Source: Botryococcus braunii (taxonomy: Eukaryota; Chlorophyta; Trebouxiophyceae). Taken from it: a stretch of DNA of 64,000 nt. Both the position numbers and the translations under genes were made by a program. The stretch spans positions 28,501 through 92,500 of the forward strand of contig KV908548.1 of the NCBI GenBank assembly GCA_002005505.1, given 5' to 3'. Positions 52,993 through 64,000 of this stretch are shown one piece after another (within the stretch, counting starts at the first letter, position 1; each line of letters starts with the position of its first letter). The notes beneath the pieces were generated by a model. It worked only from the letters and a program-made list of their open reading frames with translations, was not told the origin of the DNA and made no database searches.

Positions 52993-54176
52993 ATCGGATT
53001 CAGACTTGTGGTGTCCATGGGTACCAAAGTGGAGGAGTCGCGCAACGAATGAGTGAGCAGTCGAACTCCGACTCGAATTGAAGACCTCGACTCGAGGACC
53101 CTGATCGTCGATCTAGCCGAAGGCAATTTTGGTTCGAATGGCCGGACAAGAGCGAAAACCCCTAAGGCCGTGCGGCCATCTGGCCGACGCAGGGCGCGAA
53201 CATGAAAACCACTTGCGGCCATCGAAGGCCGATGAAAACCCTCGATCAAAAACGTTTGCGGTCAAAATTGCCGGCCGGGTACGTCCAACTGCCGTGCTTT
53301 GCGGCCAATTCCGCCAAAATTTGCCACCCTGCGGCCAAGTTGGCTGCCAACGGCCAAAAAATAAAACCCTGCTCCCGAGCGCCTAATGTTCGTCGACTCT
53401 TTCTTACGAAAAGCACTACGATAGAATCAGGAAGACGGCCGATAAGGGCCGCGCTTCGGCAGCCGCGTGCAGTACAGAAACCCTAAGGCTCAGCACTTGA
53501 TCGAAATCCCGCTTTGGGAACGACGCTTTCCCAGGAGAAGCCCCTGTTTACGGAGGGCTACACCTGAGGAAAAACCATTTTCCGGGATTCACGTTATACC
53601 TGAGTGGTTTTGGCATAGCCTCTGTGCTGTTCAGCTATCTTACGCTACGAAGTTTGTCCGCGACTTCGTACCGGTGGAGTTTATCGGACCTACTGGCCGC
53701 AATAGGAGGCGACACTTCGCAACACAGTGGAAAACGTTGCAAAATACAAGAACAAGCCGTTCTTGGACGGCATCGTGCCGCGGGAAATAAGGTAACTGGC
53801 AGGTAAGCGTGTTTTCCGTGCGTCAGAGATTCGGTGATTCCGTCTCTTTCGACAAAGCACTGCGCTTGTACGCTGGGATCGAGAGAGATATTTCTTAAAT
53901 AGATCATATCCTACAGTTTTGTGAGATGCAGGCATCAGTTTTGTATGATATCCGTCTTCCTCTTGGCAGGTGTACTGGTCCAATGTTTAGGAGTAAGCTT
54001 TTCCTCACCCACCACATGTTTTCAATCCTATCGACTCCTATACATACAAAATTGCTGTGGACATAGTTTTGGGGGAGTTCTTGGTCGCTGTGACTCTAAA
54101 TCAAGATGATCATTTTGTCATAAACCATATTCAGCAAACTAAGATTCGAACGTAATTTATAAATCATGCAAATGAC

Positions 54177-54474
<298 letters not shown>

Positions 54475-54696
54475 TGGTTGACCTGTGGCAAGTTTTGTTG
54501 TCATTGTGTACCATGGGGGGGAGGGGGGTCCCTAGTCGTCTGTGTCTAGAATAGTGCCAGAAAGCCAGTGGAGGGTTGATGCTGTAATAATTCAACCCTC
54601 CAGCGTTGAATACCGCCGACTCGGCGCCGAATCGGGAGCGTCGACAAATTTTTACGAGTCGATTCGATTCGATTCGACGCCAAATTTCCCGTAGTG

Positions 54697-55100
54697 ACAA
54701 CATGATTAACGTATCTTAAGATTAAGAGTTGCAGTAAGTGTGCCAACACAAAATGAACCAGTTCACTCATGAAGTCGCAATGATGATCCATATCATTCAT
54801 AGATTACCTGTAGGTGAACCATGGTTCATATTCAACAATCTTCCCCTTTGACACACTTGCTCAACTTTCAAACTATGCGCGTTGTGCCTCGCAACTATCA
54901 AGTACATATAATGAAAATTAACCCCTTACTCGATTTAAGTATGTCCATAAATCTCATAATGAAATTTACGTGCACGATCCATACATGTGTTTGGGCAATC
55001 ACTGCCCTGATATCCACATGCCAAATCACTCAGGCTTAGGACAATTACTACCCAGATTAAACTCCATACAAGTACAAACTCAGCTGAGCTGATAAGCATA
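54697..55100. other. Possible copia 3' LTR start (minus strand) and unassigned sequence
   Basis: On the minus strand, a purine tract (AAAGGGGAAGA, about 54840-54850) is followed by TGTTGAATATG, the usual layout of a copia 3' end. The hAT element would then sit within this LTR. No pol homology is visible to the right. Confidence 0.3.
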
Positions 55101-55123
55101 TACAAGCGTAAACAAGCGCAGAT

Positions 55124-55760
55124 ATGCGCAGACGAGCACACGAGACAAGCGTAGAGAAGACGCCCAAAGACACGCGCCGAGAAGACGCGCAGAGAAGACG
55201 GGCGGAGAAGACGCGCAGAGACAAGCCCAGAGACACGCGCCGAGAGGACGCGCCCGGAGAGGACGGGCAGAGAAGACGCGCAGAGACAAGCCCAGAGACA
55301 CGCGCCGTGACGACGCGCCCAGAGGGGACGGGCAGAGAAGACGCGCAGAGAGAAGCCCAGACACATGCGCCGAGAAGACGCGCCCAGAGAGGACGGGCAT
55401 AGAAGACGCGTAGACACAAGCCCAGACACACGCGCCGTGAAGACGCGCCCAGAGAGGACGGGCAGAGAAGACGCGCAGAGACAAGCCCAGAGATACGCGC
55501 CGTGAAGACGCGCCCAGAGAGGACGGGCAGAGAACACGCGCAGAGAGAAGCCCAGACACACGCGCCGAGAAGACGCGCCCAGAGAGGGCGGGCATAGAAG
55601 ACGCGTAGACACAAGCCCAGACACACGCGCCGTGAAGACGCGCCCAGAGAGGACGGGCAGAGAAGATGCGATGGAACATCCCCAGAGACATGCGCCGAGA
55701 AGACGCGCAGAGAAGACGGGCAGAGAAGACGCTCAGAGACATAAGCATAGAAATGCGCCT
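55124..55760 (+). repeat. 65-bp minisatellite, about ten units
   Basis: Units with GACGCGC, GGACGGGCAGAGAA and ACAAGCCCAGA repeat about every 65 bp. Since 65 is not a multiple of 3, each minus-strand frame cycles through all three readings, and all three stay open for over 200 codons (VSGLVSARLLCPSSLGASSR pattern). No start context or promoter supports a gene. Confidence 0.88.
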
Positions 55761-56023
55761 CAGCTGAGTAGATAAACATAGGCATGCACCAATAAGACTA
55801 CACCCCAGCTTGAGGTGACAAATTGGTGCCGGATCACTATGATCCAATATATTAATATTCTCAAGATAATGCAACACCACTATGGTGCTCAAAGGGGATT
55901 AATCAATGATAACCATAGGCCAAGTTTTAGTGCTCACGCACCTCAAGGAAATAACTTCCCCTGCTTCATTGCTTCCCCTCAAACAAGTAACACCTTAGGA
56001 CTATTCACGCTTTGTCTAGTGCT

Positions 56024-56115
56024 ACCACTAGCTCTTCCGCTGAGTAATCTATATATACCACTAACTCTTCCGCTGAGTAATCTATATATACCACTAAGTC
56101 CTCCACTGAGTAGTA
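56024..56115 (+). repeat. 33-bp tandem repeat, three units
   Basis: Units beginning ACCACTA and containing CTGAGTAATCTATATAT start at 56024, 56057 and 56090; the third is diverged. Confidence 0.85.
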
Positions 56116-56280
56116 GTACAAACAAAGGACTTAAGGGATCTCCGCTTGTTATCAGCAAACCGGATACCCAAGATTACACGATCACCGTGCACAAGACGCA
56201 CGACACCGTGCACAAGAGGGATGGGATACTCTCCATTTGCTTACACACAACGAAATGACATTCTAAGAGCATTAGCATAA

Positions 56281-56648
56281 TGTTGAGTTGTGAACATACA
56301 TTATAGAATGCCTTGTGCTTTAGGTGATCTTCAAATGTACATTATTAGGATACGGGTCCACTATCCACATAAGGTACCTCAAGACACGTTCGAATGAGGT
56401 CTATTTCGAACATAAGGTACAATCTGATCTAGATTACGCGTTAGTGTGAAAGGACTATTAAAGCTGCGATCACCGCATAGTCGAGCATCTGGTTTGGAAA
56501 GATACTGGGCACATAAGGATGCCAGTCTTGTTCATGCAGTTGCATGTGTCTGAAGAGCAGACAATCGTCAAGGACTGTAGCTGGAGAGGCACGAACTTAC
56601 GACCTGTCTGCTTGCTTACAGGATACGCCACTGCCCATAACCTTTACA
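56281..56648 (+). repeat. Single-module family C LTR, 368 bp
   Basis: U3 starting TGTTGAGTTGTG, TATTAAA (56456-56462), one module (56489-56621) ending CTTACAG, directly followed by the U5 sequence GATACGCC. In the split C LTR (47704 to 47364, then 28352-28512) the same U3 and U5 are separated by two modules. The second module and the spacer have been removed exactly. Confidence 0.82.
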
Positions 56649-56655
56649 GGTTATG

Positions 56656-58725
56656 CAATGCAAGCTGCAAGTGCGGGCCCAGCTGCGTGGTGGGGCACTG
56701 GAGCTCCTCAGCAACAAGCCAGCTGGTGGGATGCTGGCCAATCCAGAGGAGGCCCTCCCGTGTCAACCTCACATGCTCCTGGATCTGTGTCCACTATCTT
56801 CCCCTTCTTCCCAGGCTGGCATCTCCCACCACCACCTCCTCCAGGTGCTGGTGAGCCTATGTTCGTTTCGTTGAATGTGCTTACCCCTACGTCTCATGGG
56901 GCTTGCAGTATCTCGTGGCTGATAGATAGTGGTGCATCGGTGCACCTTGTAAATGAGCTGTCTTTACTACACAACCCAGTCATGCATGCCCAACCCCTCC
57001 CTCTTCATTTGGCCACTTCTGACGCCAAAGGAGGGATAGTTGCAACTGGGTCTGTGTGTCTGGTCAATGCCAGACAAGAGGTGTTTTGGCTGCATAATGT
57101 GCAGTGTGTGCCCACTGCACACACTAATCTGATTTCTGTCACAGGAGCCATTCAGGATGGAGCATCATTCCTCACTGACAGTGCAGGTGGGTACACGACC
57201 ATGAACGGCCCAGCAGGCTGGTCTGGTCAGATAACCAGAGAGCGAGGGCTGTTTTTTTTAGAATGGGTGTGTCCAGTCAAGAGCCAGCATGATGCGCAGC
57301 CACAGTCCAGTCCTCATGTTGCCTCGTATCATGCCAGGAAAGGGCACGTGTGTACAGATCGACTACTGTGGCATGCAAGGTTGGGTCATCCTGGGGTTAA
57401 GAGTATGACAAGGTTGGACAAACGAAGATCTGGTCACTGGGATCAATGTGTCTCTTGCTCCATGCTCAGAGTGTTCTCCCCAGTGTGAGTCATGTATACA
57501 AGGGAAACATTCTCGCCCCCCCTTTCCAGCTTCCTCTAGGCCTGCAGAGGGTGTGTTAGATAGAGTGCATGTGGACACTGTGGGCCCCATTTCACCAGCT
57601 GCAATCACGGGAGAGCGTTTTTGGGTTACTGTGGTTGATGAAAAATCCCATCTGATAGCCTCATTGGCAGTGAAGTCGAAAGAAGCCATTCCCAAGGCCC
57701 TCATTGAGCTCTTGAAGTACTGGCAGACATTTCATGAGAAAGTGGTGAAGTGTGTGAGATCTGATAGAGGGACAGAATTTCTGAATCAGCAGTTCAAAGA
57801 ATTTTGTGCTCAGCAGGGCACTAAAATGGAGACCTCAGCTCCATCCACGCCTCAGCAAAATGGACTTGCTGAGCTCATGAATCGGACACTGAAGGAGCGC
57901 ACAAGGAACCTGTTGGTGCACGCTGCAGCAAACCCTTCCTTTTGGAAGGAGGCACTGGAGTCTGCCACCCTGCTTTACAACGTGGGCCCCACCACATGCA
58001 GGCCTCTGACCCCTACTGAGATGTTCTATGGGGCAAAGCCTGATGTTGCTTCCTTGCGCACATGGGGCTGTGTGGCACATGTTCACATTCCCCCAGGTCA
58101 GCGGTCTGTCTTTGGACCAAAGACCATTCCAGGCATGTTCACTGGGTATTGCCCACAGTCTAAGGCCTATAGAGTGTACGTAGGCAATGGTGTATGGAAA
58201 GAGAGCAGGGACGTTACATTCCTTGAGCATTTGAGAGGAGGGGAGAGAGTGGGTATGTCTAAGGTGCAACCTGGATCCTCTCAATGGCTCTCAGGAGCGT
58301 CCTCGCAGGGCAGGGGAGGCAATTCCAATATCCCCAGCTCACCAACAGCCATTCCCGTGAATTTTTGGGAAGCAGAGGATGACCCAGTGGTGGAGTGCAA
58401 GCCCACTGGATCTCCTGCTACCACTGCCAGCTCTCCAGAGGATCACAGCAGGCTGAGGAGCTCAGTCGGACCTGTGGCTGGAGCCCCCAGCAGCCAGGAT
58501 GGTTCCCCTGCCACTTCAGAGACCTCACAGCAGTCATGGTCAGTGCTGGGCCATTTTCAAAATTTAGCTCGGGGGGTTGCTGAAGCCCACTCGCAATGGA
58601 CAAACTGCAGAAGATGCAGGAGGGGGTCCGGTTCCAGGGGAAGTCTCAACATAGACTTCCCCCAGGAACCACCCTCACAAGGGATCAGCGTTATGAACAG
58701 CGCCAGGCTAGGAGGGACTCAGTAG
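56656..58725 (+). pseudogene. Family C gag tail, protease and integrase, one frameshift
   Basis: Gag tail (QAASAGPAAWWGTG), protease SWLIDSGASVHLVNELS, GAG-pre-integrase (RLLWHARLGHPGVKSM), frame change near 57.42 kb, then the integrase core: DTVGPISPAAITGERFW, SDRGTEFLN, TPQQNGLAELMNRTL. All three acidic residues are present. The spacer downstream is broken by stops. Confidence 0.88.
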
Positions 58726-59207
58726 GGGTCCCCATGCATGACCCTGGCTCAGGCCAGGTACTTGTGAGTGAGCCACCCTTGGTAGGTCTCCCTGATTTGC
58801 AGAGGCAGGTTGAGACAGGGGAGGCTATCCTTGAAGAAGATGTTAGCGAGGAGAGGAGTGGGCTAGAAGTGCCAGCAGCAGGGGAAGCACGTAGCCAAGT
58901 TGAGCTGGGAACCAATCATGCTTATGGGGTGCAGCCTGACACAATAGGCGCAGCTCAGGAAAGTCAGAGTAGTGTACCTAGGTGTGAGTCCAGGAGAGAG
59001 AGAGAGAGCTGCTGCTTCCACCTGCATTGAGAAAGGTGAGAGATTGTAATGGTGGAGCGCATGAGTCTGGCAGTTCAAGAGAGAGAGATGGGGAGGGCCC
59101 TGGCAGTTCTGGCTGTACTGCAGGATCTCATCATAAGGTACAAAATGTACCTTATTCTGGGAACCAGGATCAGAGGGATATAAAAGACAACAGTCCCAGG
59201 AGTGCTG

Positions 59208-60626
59208 TGTAATATTCTTGCAAAGGATGGCCGTGCACCGACGAAAGTGCTAGTATGGTCCGAACACCATACCATATACTGTGCGAGCCTACGAGGCTAC
59301 ACCCAGTACCAATGTACCGCCCGGCATGTGCGGGGACGAGCCCCGGCACCGTCTGCCTACCGGCGCGCTACATTCTCCCCCTCCTAGGTGACCAAGCTCC
59401 TGCGAGGTCCTAAGAGGAGATGTCTAGAGAGTTGCTTTTATGCCTTATGTGAGAAGACACCCTAGAGAATCACTTCAACACCTCGTGGAACTTGTAGCGC
59501 AACCATCAGCCAAAGGCCGTCATCATATGGTCACTCCCCTATGGGGTACACAGCTCTCACCTCCCAACGTAAGCCTCATCTCTCTTTCTCTTCTCACTAT
59601 CCAGCGTAAGCTTCCTCTCTCCCTCTCTCCTCCCCCCAAAGACACGTTGCCCACCACGAGGCCCACGTGGTGAACGGGTCTATGGACCAACGCCAGGCAA
59701 GGAGCAGAGGCAACTGGGCCAGGCAGACAAAAGAAGTGTCTAATGTGCCGCAACACAAAAGAACAAATCATGCAAAGCTCAATCCACATTTATGGCATTT
59801 TCCAACGGCCCCATAAATGCAGTACTAAGCAAACCGAGCACTAAAAGAGACTGTGAAAATAGAAAGCATTTTCAGCTCCATGCTACTCGGCGCCAATCAA
59901 CAAAGCAAGACCTCGTCATATCCGTGTAAGATCGGCATCTGGAAAAGTTGACACTTTACCACAGAAATCCCAACGATATGCTCGAAACACCAAAGTTTCA
60001 TTAAGGCAATGCAAGTTGAAAAACAATTGCAAAGGATTAGCAACCCAAAGCAAACCAAACGAGGGGAAGCGCACACTCACCATCGTGAAGTGCCACCTTC
60101 CTCCCCCACCGTCCCCACGGAAACGGCGGAGCCAAACGCCATTAGAAAGATTACAGAAAAATCCGAACTTTCTTGCTTGGATCCACACACCAAGCTTGGC
60201 GTCGACCTTCGTAGGCCAGAACCATCCCCGTCATCCGAACTTATATGGGTGCGAAGAACGGATTCTCCCAACCAAAGTCCGTGAAGGTGATACCAAAGTG
60301 TTGTTGATCCGTCGATCTAGTGGGAAACAACCCAAATACGACGACAGGCAGGAACGAAGACACACTTAAGTATCGACACCATCCGCAAGACACACTTAAG
60401 CGTCAATCGGGATCAACAACCAACATCGCAAGTCCACCGACTTGAATATGGGCCACCAAAATGTAATATTCTTGCAAAGGATGGCCGTGCACCGACGAAA
60501 GTGCTAGTATGGTCCGAACACCATACCATATACTGTGCGAGCCTACGAGGCTACACCCAGTACCAATGTACCGCCCGGCATGTGCGGGGACGAGCCCCGG
60601 CACCGTCTGCCTACCGGCGCGCTACA
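59208..60626 (-). mobile_element. TRIM/LARD-like element, 1419 bp, nested in the copia relic
   Basis: 165-bp LTRs (59208-59372 and 60462-60626) that look identical, and a perfect target duplication TGCTG (59203-59207 and 60627-60631). Minus orientation: purine tract complementary to TTCTCCCCCTCCTAG next to the left LTR, and primer site TGGTGGCCCATATTC next to the right LTR. The 1089-bp interior has no long coding frame. Very recent insertion. Confidence 0.92.
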
Positions 60627-60830
60627 TGCTGACAGTACTGCAGAGTCTCAGCATAAGGTACAAAATGTACCTTATGTCAAGCTGGGAAAGGTTCACGTGC
60701 CATCTAACCTGAGGGAAGCCCAATGCTCCCCTCAGTGGGATTTTTGGCAACAAGCAATGAGGGAAGAGATGGATTCCCTTGATACCCATGAGGTTCTAGA
60801 GTATGTGGACAGACCACATGGACAAACACC

Positions 60831-61133
60831 ACGTGACATGAACGGCTGTCTACAGGGGGGCGGCCACTACTGCTTCCAAAGAAGCTGGAACCGCTGCCGG
60901 GAAGCGGAAAGACAAGCCAGTTGCGACAAGGGTGCCACCTGCAGCTGCGAAAGGCCCGAAAAAATCCCGAAAGGTGTGCAGAACTTCTATGCCCCCCCTC
61001 CCCCCTCTGTATCTGGGTATGGGTGTGCGTGCATGGGTGCGCATACGGTGTGGTGGTACCGATGCGCAACTCCGTGACATCTTGTGGCGGAACACTCCAC
61101 AGTACCGCATGCAGGGGGCTCAGCAAATAGCGA

Positions 61134-61136
<3 letters not shown>
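60831..61136. other. Unassigned sequence
   Basis: Unrelated to copia; the open frames have no recognisable motifs. Confidence 0.4.

Positions 61137-61224
<88 letters not shown>
61137..61224 (+). repeat. (CA)n microsatellite, about 88 bp
   Basis: An uninterrupted CA dinucleotide run. Confidence 0.97.
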
Positions 61225-61228
<4 letters not shown>

Positions 61229-64000
61229 TGTCATTGTTATCATCAACTTTTATGCACACAAACTGTACAGTACTGTTCCAGCACAAGACACATGCAAGGA
61301 GTTGCCCATCGGTACCCGTGCCGCATTTGCGCACGCATACAACTGCAGTTGTATGCGTCAAATTATGAATGGTGTTAGTTGGACTTTGTCTAAATAAGCC
61401 TGGGGTTGGAGGAAATCTATGTTTGGTTCTTCCAGTCATGTACTTTGGTTCCTGTTAATGATGAAAAAAAAAACTGATGACATTAGCTCTTTGGTAGGAG
61501 CTTAGTGTTTGATTTGTGAAATGCAGATTGCATGAAGAGGGTCCTGATTAATGAGTGGCTGATTCCTTCAATGCTACCTGACATATATTTTCTTTGACAT
61601 TAAATAATCTTTCTGTTGTGCAAAGATATGTAGGGGAGGGTCACTGATGTTCAGTGGCTGTGTACTCCCATGAGTGAGACAAACATCTGTCAAGGGTAAA
61701 GGGCAGTTGAGGAAATGCAGCCCATAGAGAAGGGCTGGGAATTCTCTCTAATGTACTTCTTATTAGTATGCAATATCAGTCCAAGTTACTTCAGTTTCTG
61801 TTGAAATTGGAATGAGCTGTGGTTGGTTCAGTGTTTGTCGACATCGTTGCGTCTCTCGCGCCTTTTGCTGATCTACCCTTAAATCCCCATGTTCAGTGAT
61901 CCTTTAGCATTTCATCGCATTGGTTATAATTTTAAAATAGGTCTGGAGTATTCTGTGTGTCCTGAGTGGTCTTCCCTGGTTCTGGGAAGCTCAGGGAGGC
62001 TCTGCAGCCTCACTGACAGAAAAAAACGTGTCAGGTCTGTTTTTCACACGGTAATGAGAGACTTCGCGTCGATGTCTGGTTCTACGGTTCGATTCGAGTG
62101 AGATCGAGTGGTAGACATGCGCTTCTTAGGATTGAGACTCCGTTTCGACTGATGAATTTTTGTCGAACGAGGTACTGTTCGAAATTCCGAACGATCCATG
62201 ACTCGAATCTTCAAGCGGTTTACACTCGACTCTTATGTTATCCATGGTTATAAGCTGGTATTTTGTTTAGGATCACTTGAGTCTTGATCTTTATGCATTT
62301 AGGCATTGTTTTTTGTGCTGTATTTTCCCAAGGTTTGAGGGGAAGCAAATTAACGCACTTCGCTGTGTAGAGTGCGTGAGTAGTCCGGACCTATATGTGT
62401 CCTATATGGATCCTATATGTGTATGTTATCGTTGATGAGTCATCTACTGGTTACATGAGCTCATGAACAGTGGAGCCTTTTAGTTTAGAGTGCATTGCAG
62501 TTTGGTGCATGCACTACGGACTAGTATTGCTGGCGAAAAGGGCCAGCTTCAGCACCGGCCTTTGGCGGCACGTGAAGGTGGCGTGAGTCGCAATTGGGCA
62601 TTAATGGTGGTGGTGACCGAGTAATGGAAGACAAATTGGTGAACACGAGTTGGAATTACAAACGTCTTAAGTGCGACCAAATACGACAAATACCATTGCA
62701 AACGACTTCACCACACTGTAATACATTCTCCATTACCTGCACAATATGCTTGCAAGTAAGGCACGTTCATGACATGAATAGTGTTTCGCACGCTGCGACT
62801 TATGAGCAAAGATAGTACCTGTTGAAGCCACCATAAGAGGGGCAGGTGAAATGCCAGTTGCAAACACCAATATAAAATGAAAAAAATACTTTATATGTCT
62901 CATGTATTTGCATATCAAGAGTGGTGCGAAGGCATTACCGCACGGGCAACGATGTACGTAGGATGGATCATAGAAGAAGTAAATACATACCCTCTCGACA
63001 GCGCGTCTCAGAATCCCGAGTATGCTGCTCGACCCTCTGCTGATTTCTAGCAGCCAAACTGCTGGGTGTTATATTCACTACAGTACTATGGGGTTCCGTG
63101 GGTATCGCGAGTAGAAGGAACACCGACATTAACAACACCATTGCCCGCTTATCGAAGACCTGACAATTACCGTTGAATTACCATACATGCGGTTCCCCAA
63201 TTTCAGGGCACTTAAGTCAAGGGTCCCACGACGAAAGCATAGGCATATCGAGTTCTATTGACGTACATGTCTCGGAATAACAATAGTTGCAAGATTAATT
63301 AATGATACGAAACAGAGAGAGAAAGGTTATGAAGGCCTCCCGTGGGGTTTAGAATGGGGCCAAGCTTGTTGTTGTTGCAGTTGTTTGGAGGTTGCACCGC
63401 GAAGTGAGCATCCCTTTCAAGCTGCAGTACCCCCTTCGGGTACGAATCACCCATGACAATAAATCTTGTCAGGCGCAAATCTGGGCTGCAGAAATCGGCA
63501 TTTTAACACATTTAATCAGGGGACTTGATGGCCATGGGCAGTACACGTGTGAGGCGTACTGCAAGTTGCCGTAGTACAAAGAAAATCTAGTGGGCCCTGC
63601 GCGACAAAGATGGTACAGTACCGCCCTGAAGTTGCAGGTGGGACTTGCCGTTTGAAGCCCGGGGAGGTAAGGGCTCTGATTGCAAGAGCTTTAGAGGGCG
63701 TTCCCAGGGCTTTCTTTTTGCAAGAGGCATACCAGTGGGTGGCCGTGGTGGCAAGGAGAAGGGGTGCGAAGTTTGGAGAGCATCGGGGAAGGGACGGAAT
63801 TTTGCATGCCCAAGGTCCGAAAGGAAACCGTGAGCCCGACACCTTGGTAGCATTTTGCTGCAATGTTTTCAAGCAATCCGTGATTATTTTGGGGTATTTC
63901 TGAATGTTTTGGCTGGGCTGAAAGCCTGGCCCGTGTGAATGCGGAAGGGCAGAGGGGAGGGGACGCACCCTCAAGGGGTGCTGTTGGGCCCTACGCCGAG
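61225..64000. other. Mostly unassigned sequence; weak coding candidates
   Basis: No retroelement homology was recognised. An open plus frame at 63610-63903 (MVQYRPEVAGGTCRLKPGE, VRALIARALEGVPRAFF) has a reasonable composition and could be an exon, but no splice context or homology supports it. Another at 61889-62101 is weaker. Confidence 0.35.

Larger units (their letters stand above)
56281..60830 (+). mobile_element. Family C copia relic (LTR, partial gag, PR, IN, pre-RT), 3' truncated
   Basis: LTR 56281-56648, then only the first 7 bases of the primer site before a deletion that fuses it to the gag C-terminus. Protease and integrase follow, then a spacer interrupted by the TRIM at 59208, and the pre-RT segment (KLGKVHVPSNLREAQCSPQW). 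It ends abruptly at about 60830. ORF0, most of gag, RT, RNase H and the 3' LTR are missing. Confidence 0.85.

Noticed and set aside
54935..55892. Three long overlapping minus-strand proteins
   Set aside because: They are products of a stop-free 65-bp tandem unit; no start context, introns or homology.
60987..61439. Proteins across the CA run (Cys/Val, Thr/His repeats)
   Set aside because: Translations of a dinucleotide repeat only.

Overview
The window is eukaryotic nuclear DNA dominated by transposable elements: Ty1/copia and Ty3/gypsy LTR retrotransposons, miniature LTR elements (TRIMs), a broken hAT DNA transposon, long (GA)n and (CA)n runs, and minisatellites. It also holds split, intron-containing cellular or transposon-derived genes. 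Chromodomain gypsy elements, TRIMs and a primer site fitting a plant-type initiator tRNA (stem GUGGG rather than the animal CUGGG; tRNA recalled from memory) point to a plant-lineage genome such as a streptophyte alga or bryophyte. The species cannot be fixed from the sequence.

Layout. 1-1.4 kb: TRIM copies with tRNA-like LTR ends. 1.9-2.9 kb: a copia gag/integrase relic. 3.0-4.1 kb: poly-A, a ~413-bp tandem repeat and (GA)n. 5270-12688: a complete, young copia element (692-bp LTRs, TSD ACTTC, one open gag-pol frame of about 1799 codons, and an extra upstream ORF). 12.9-16.9 kb: a minus-strand multi-exon transposase-like gene. 17.3-18.9 kb: four plus-strand exons of a second gene. 19143-20958: 3' half of a chromodomain gypsy (here called gamma). 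20959-28276: copia element 2 (minus). 28.3-29.7 kb: half a copia LTR and a 90-bp minisatellite. 30916-37389: a composite of a TRIM (alpha) and a gypsy (beta), inserted as one unit. 37390-38137: more exons of the second gene, now inverted. 38138-39906: 5' half of gypsy gamma. 39907-47234: copia element 3 (plus). 47235-47704: the other half of the split copia LTR. 47.7-48.3 kb: another duplicated-module LTR. 48348-50309: a truncated copia element (D). 51226-54696: an hAT relic with (GA)n. 55.1-55.8 kb: a 65-bp minisatellite. 56281-60830: a family C copia relic with a nested 1.4-kb TRIM. 61.1 kb: (CA)n. 61.3-64 kb: mostly unassigned sequence.

The main structural result is a roughly 13-kb inversion. 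Copia elements 2 and 3 lie in opposite orientation, and each carries one A-type and one B-type LTR. Their 5-bp target duplications do not match within an element but match exactly across elements as reverse complements. Gypsy gamma and the second host gene are each split between the two ends in opposite orientations. Diagnostic differences place the crossover in a stretch of about 23 bp near the U5 end of the two 5' LTRs.

Three features recur across the copia families. (1) Each LTR carries a duplicated 133-146-bp leader module, in most families about 30 bp downstream of a TATA-like box. Copy 1 ends in AG|GT and copy 2 ends in AG|GA, so the interval reads as a GT-AG intron whose removal leaves one module. 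(2) The primer-binding site is complementary to the anticodon arm of initiator tRNA-Met, the half-tRNA priming known from Drosophila copia and yeast Ty5. (3) A conserved ORF of about 165-174 codons, here called ORF0, sits between the primer site and gag and resembles no retrotransposon protein I know.
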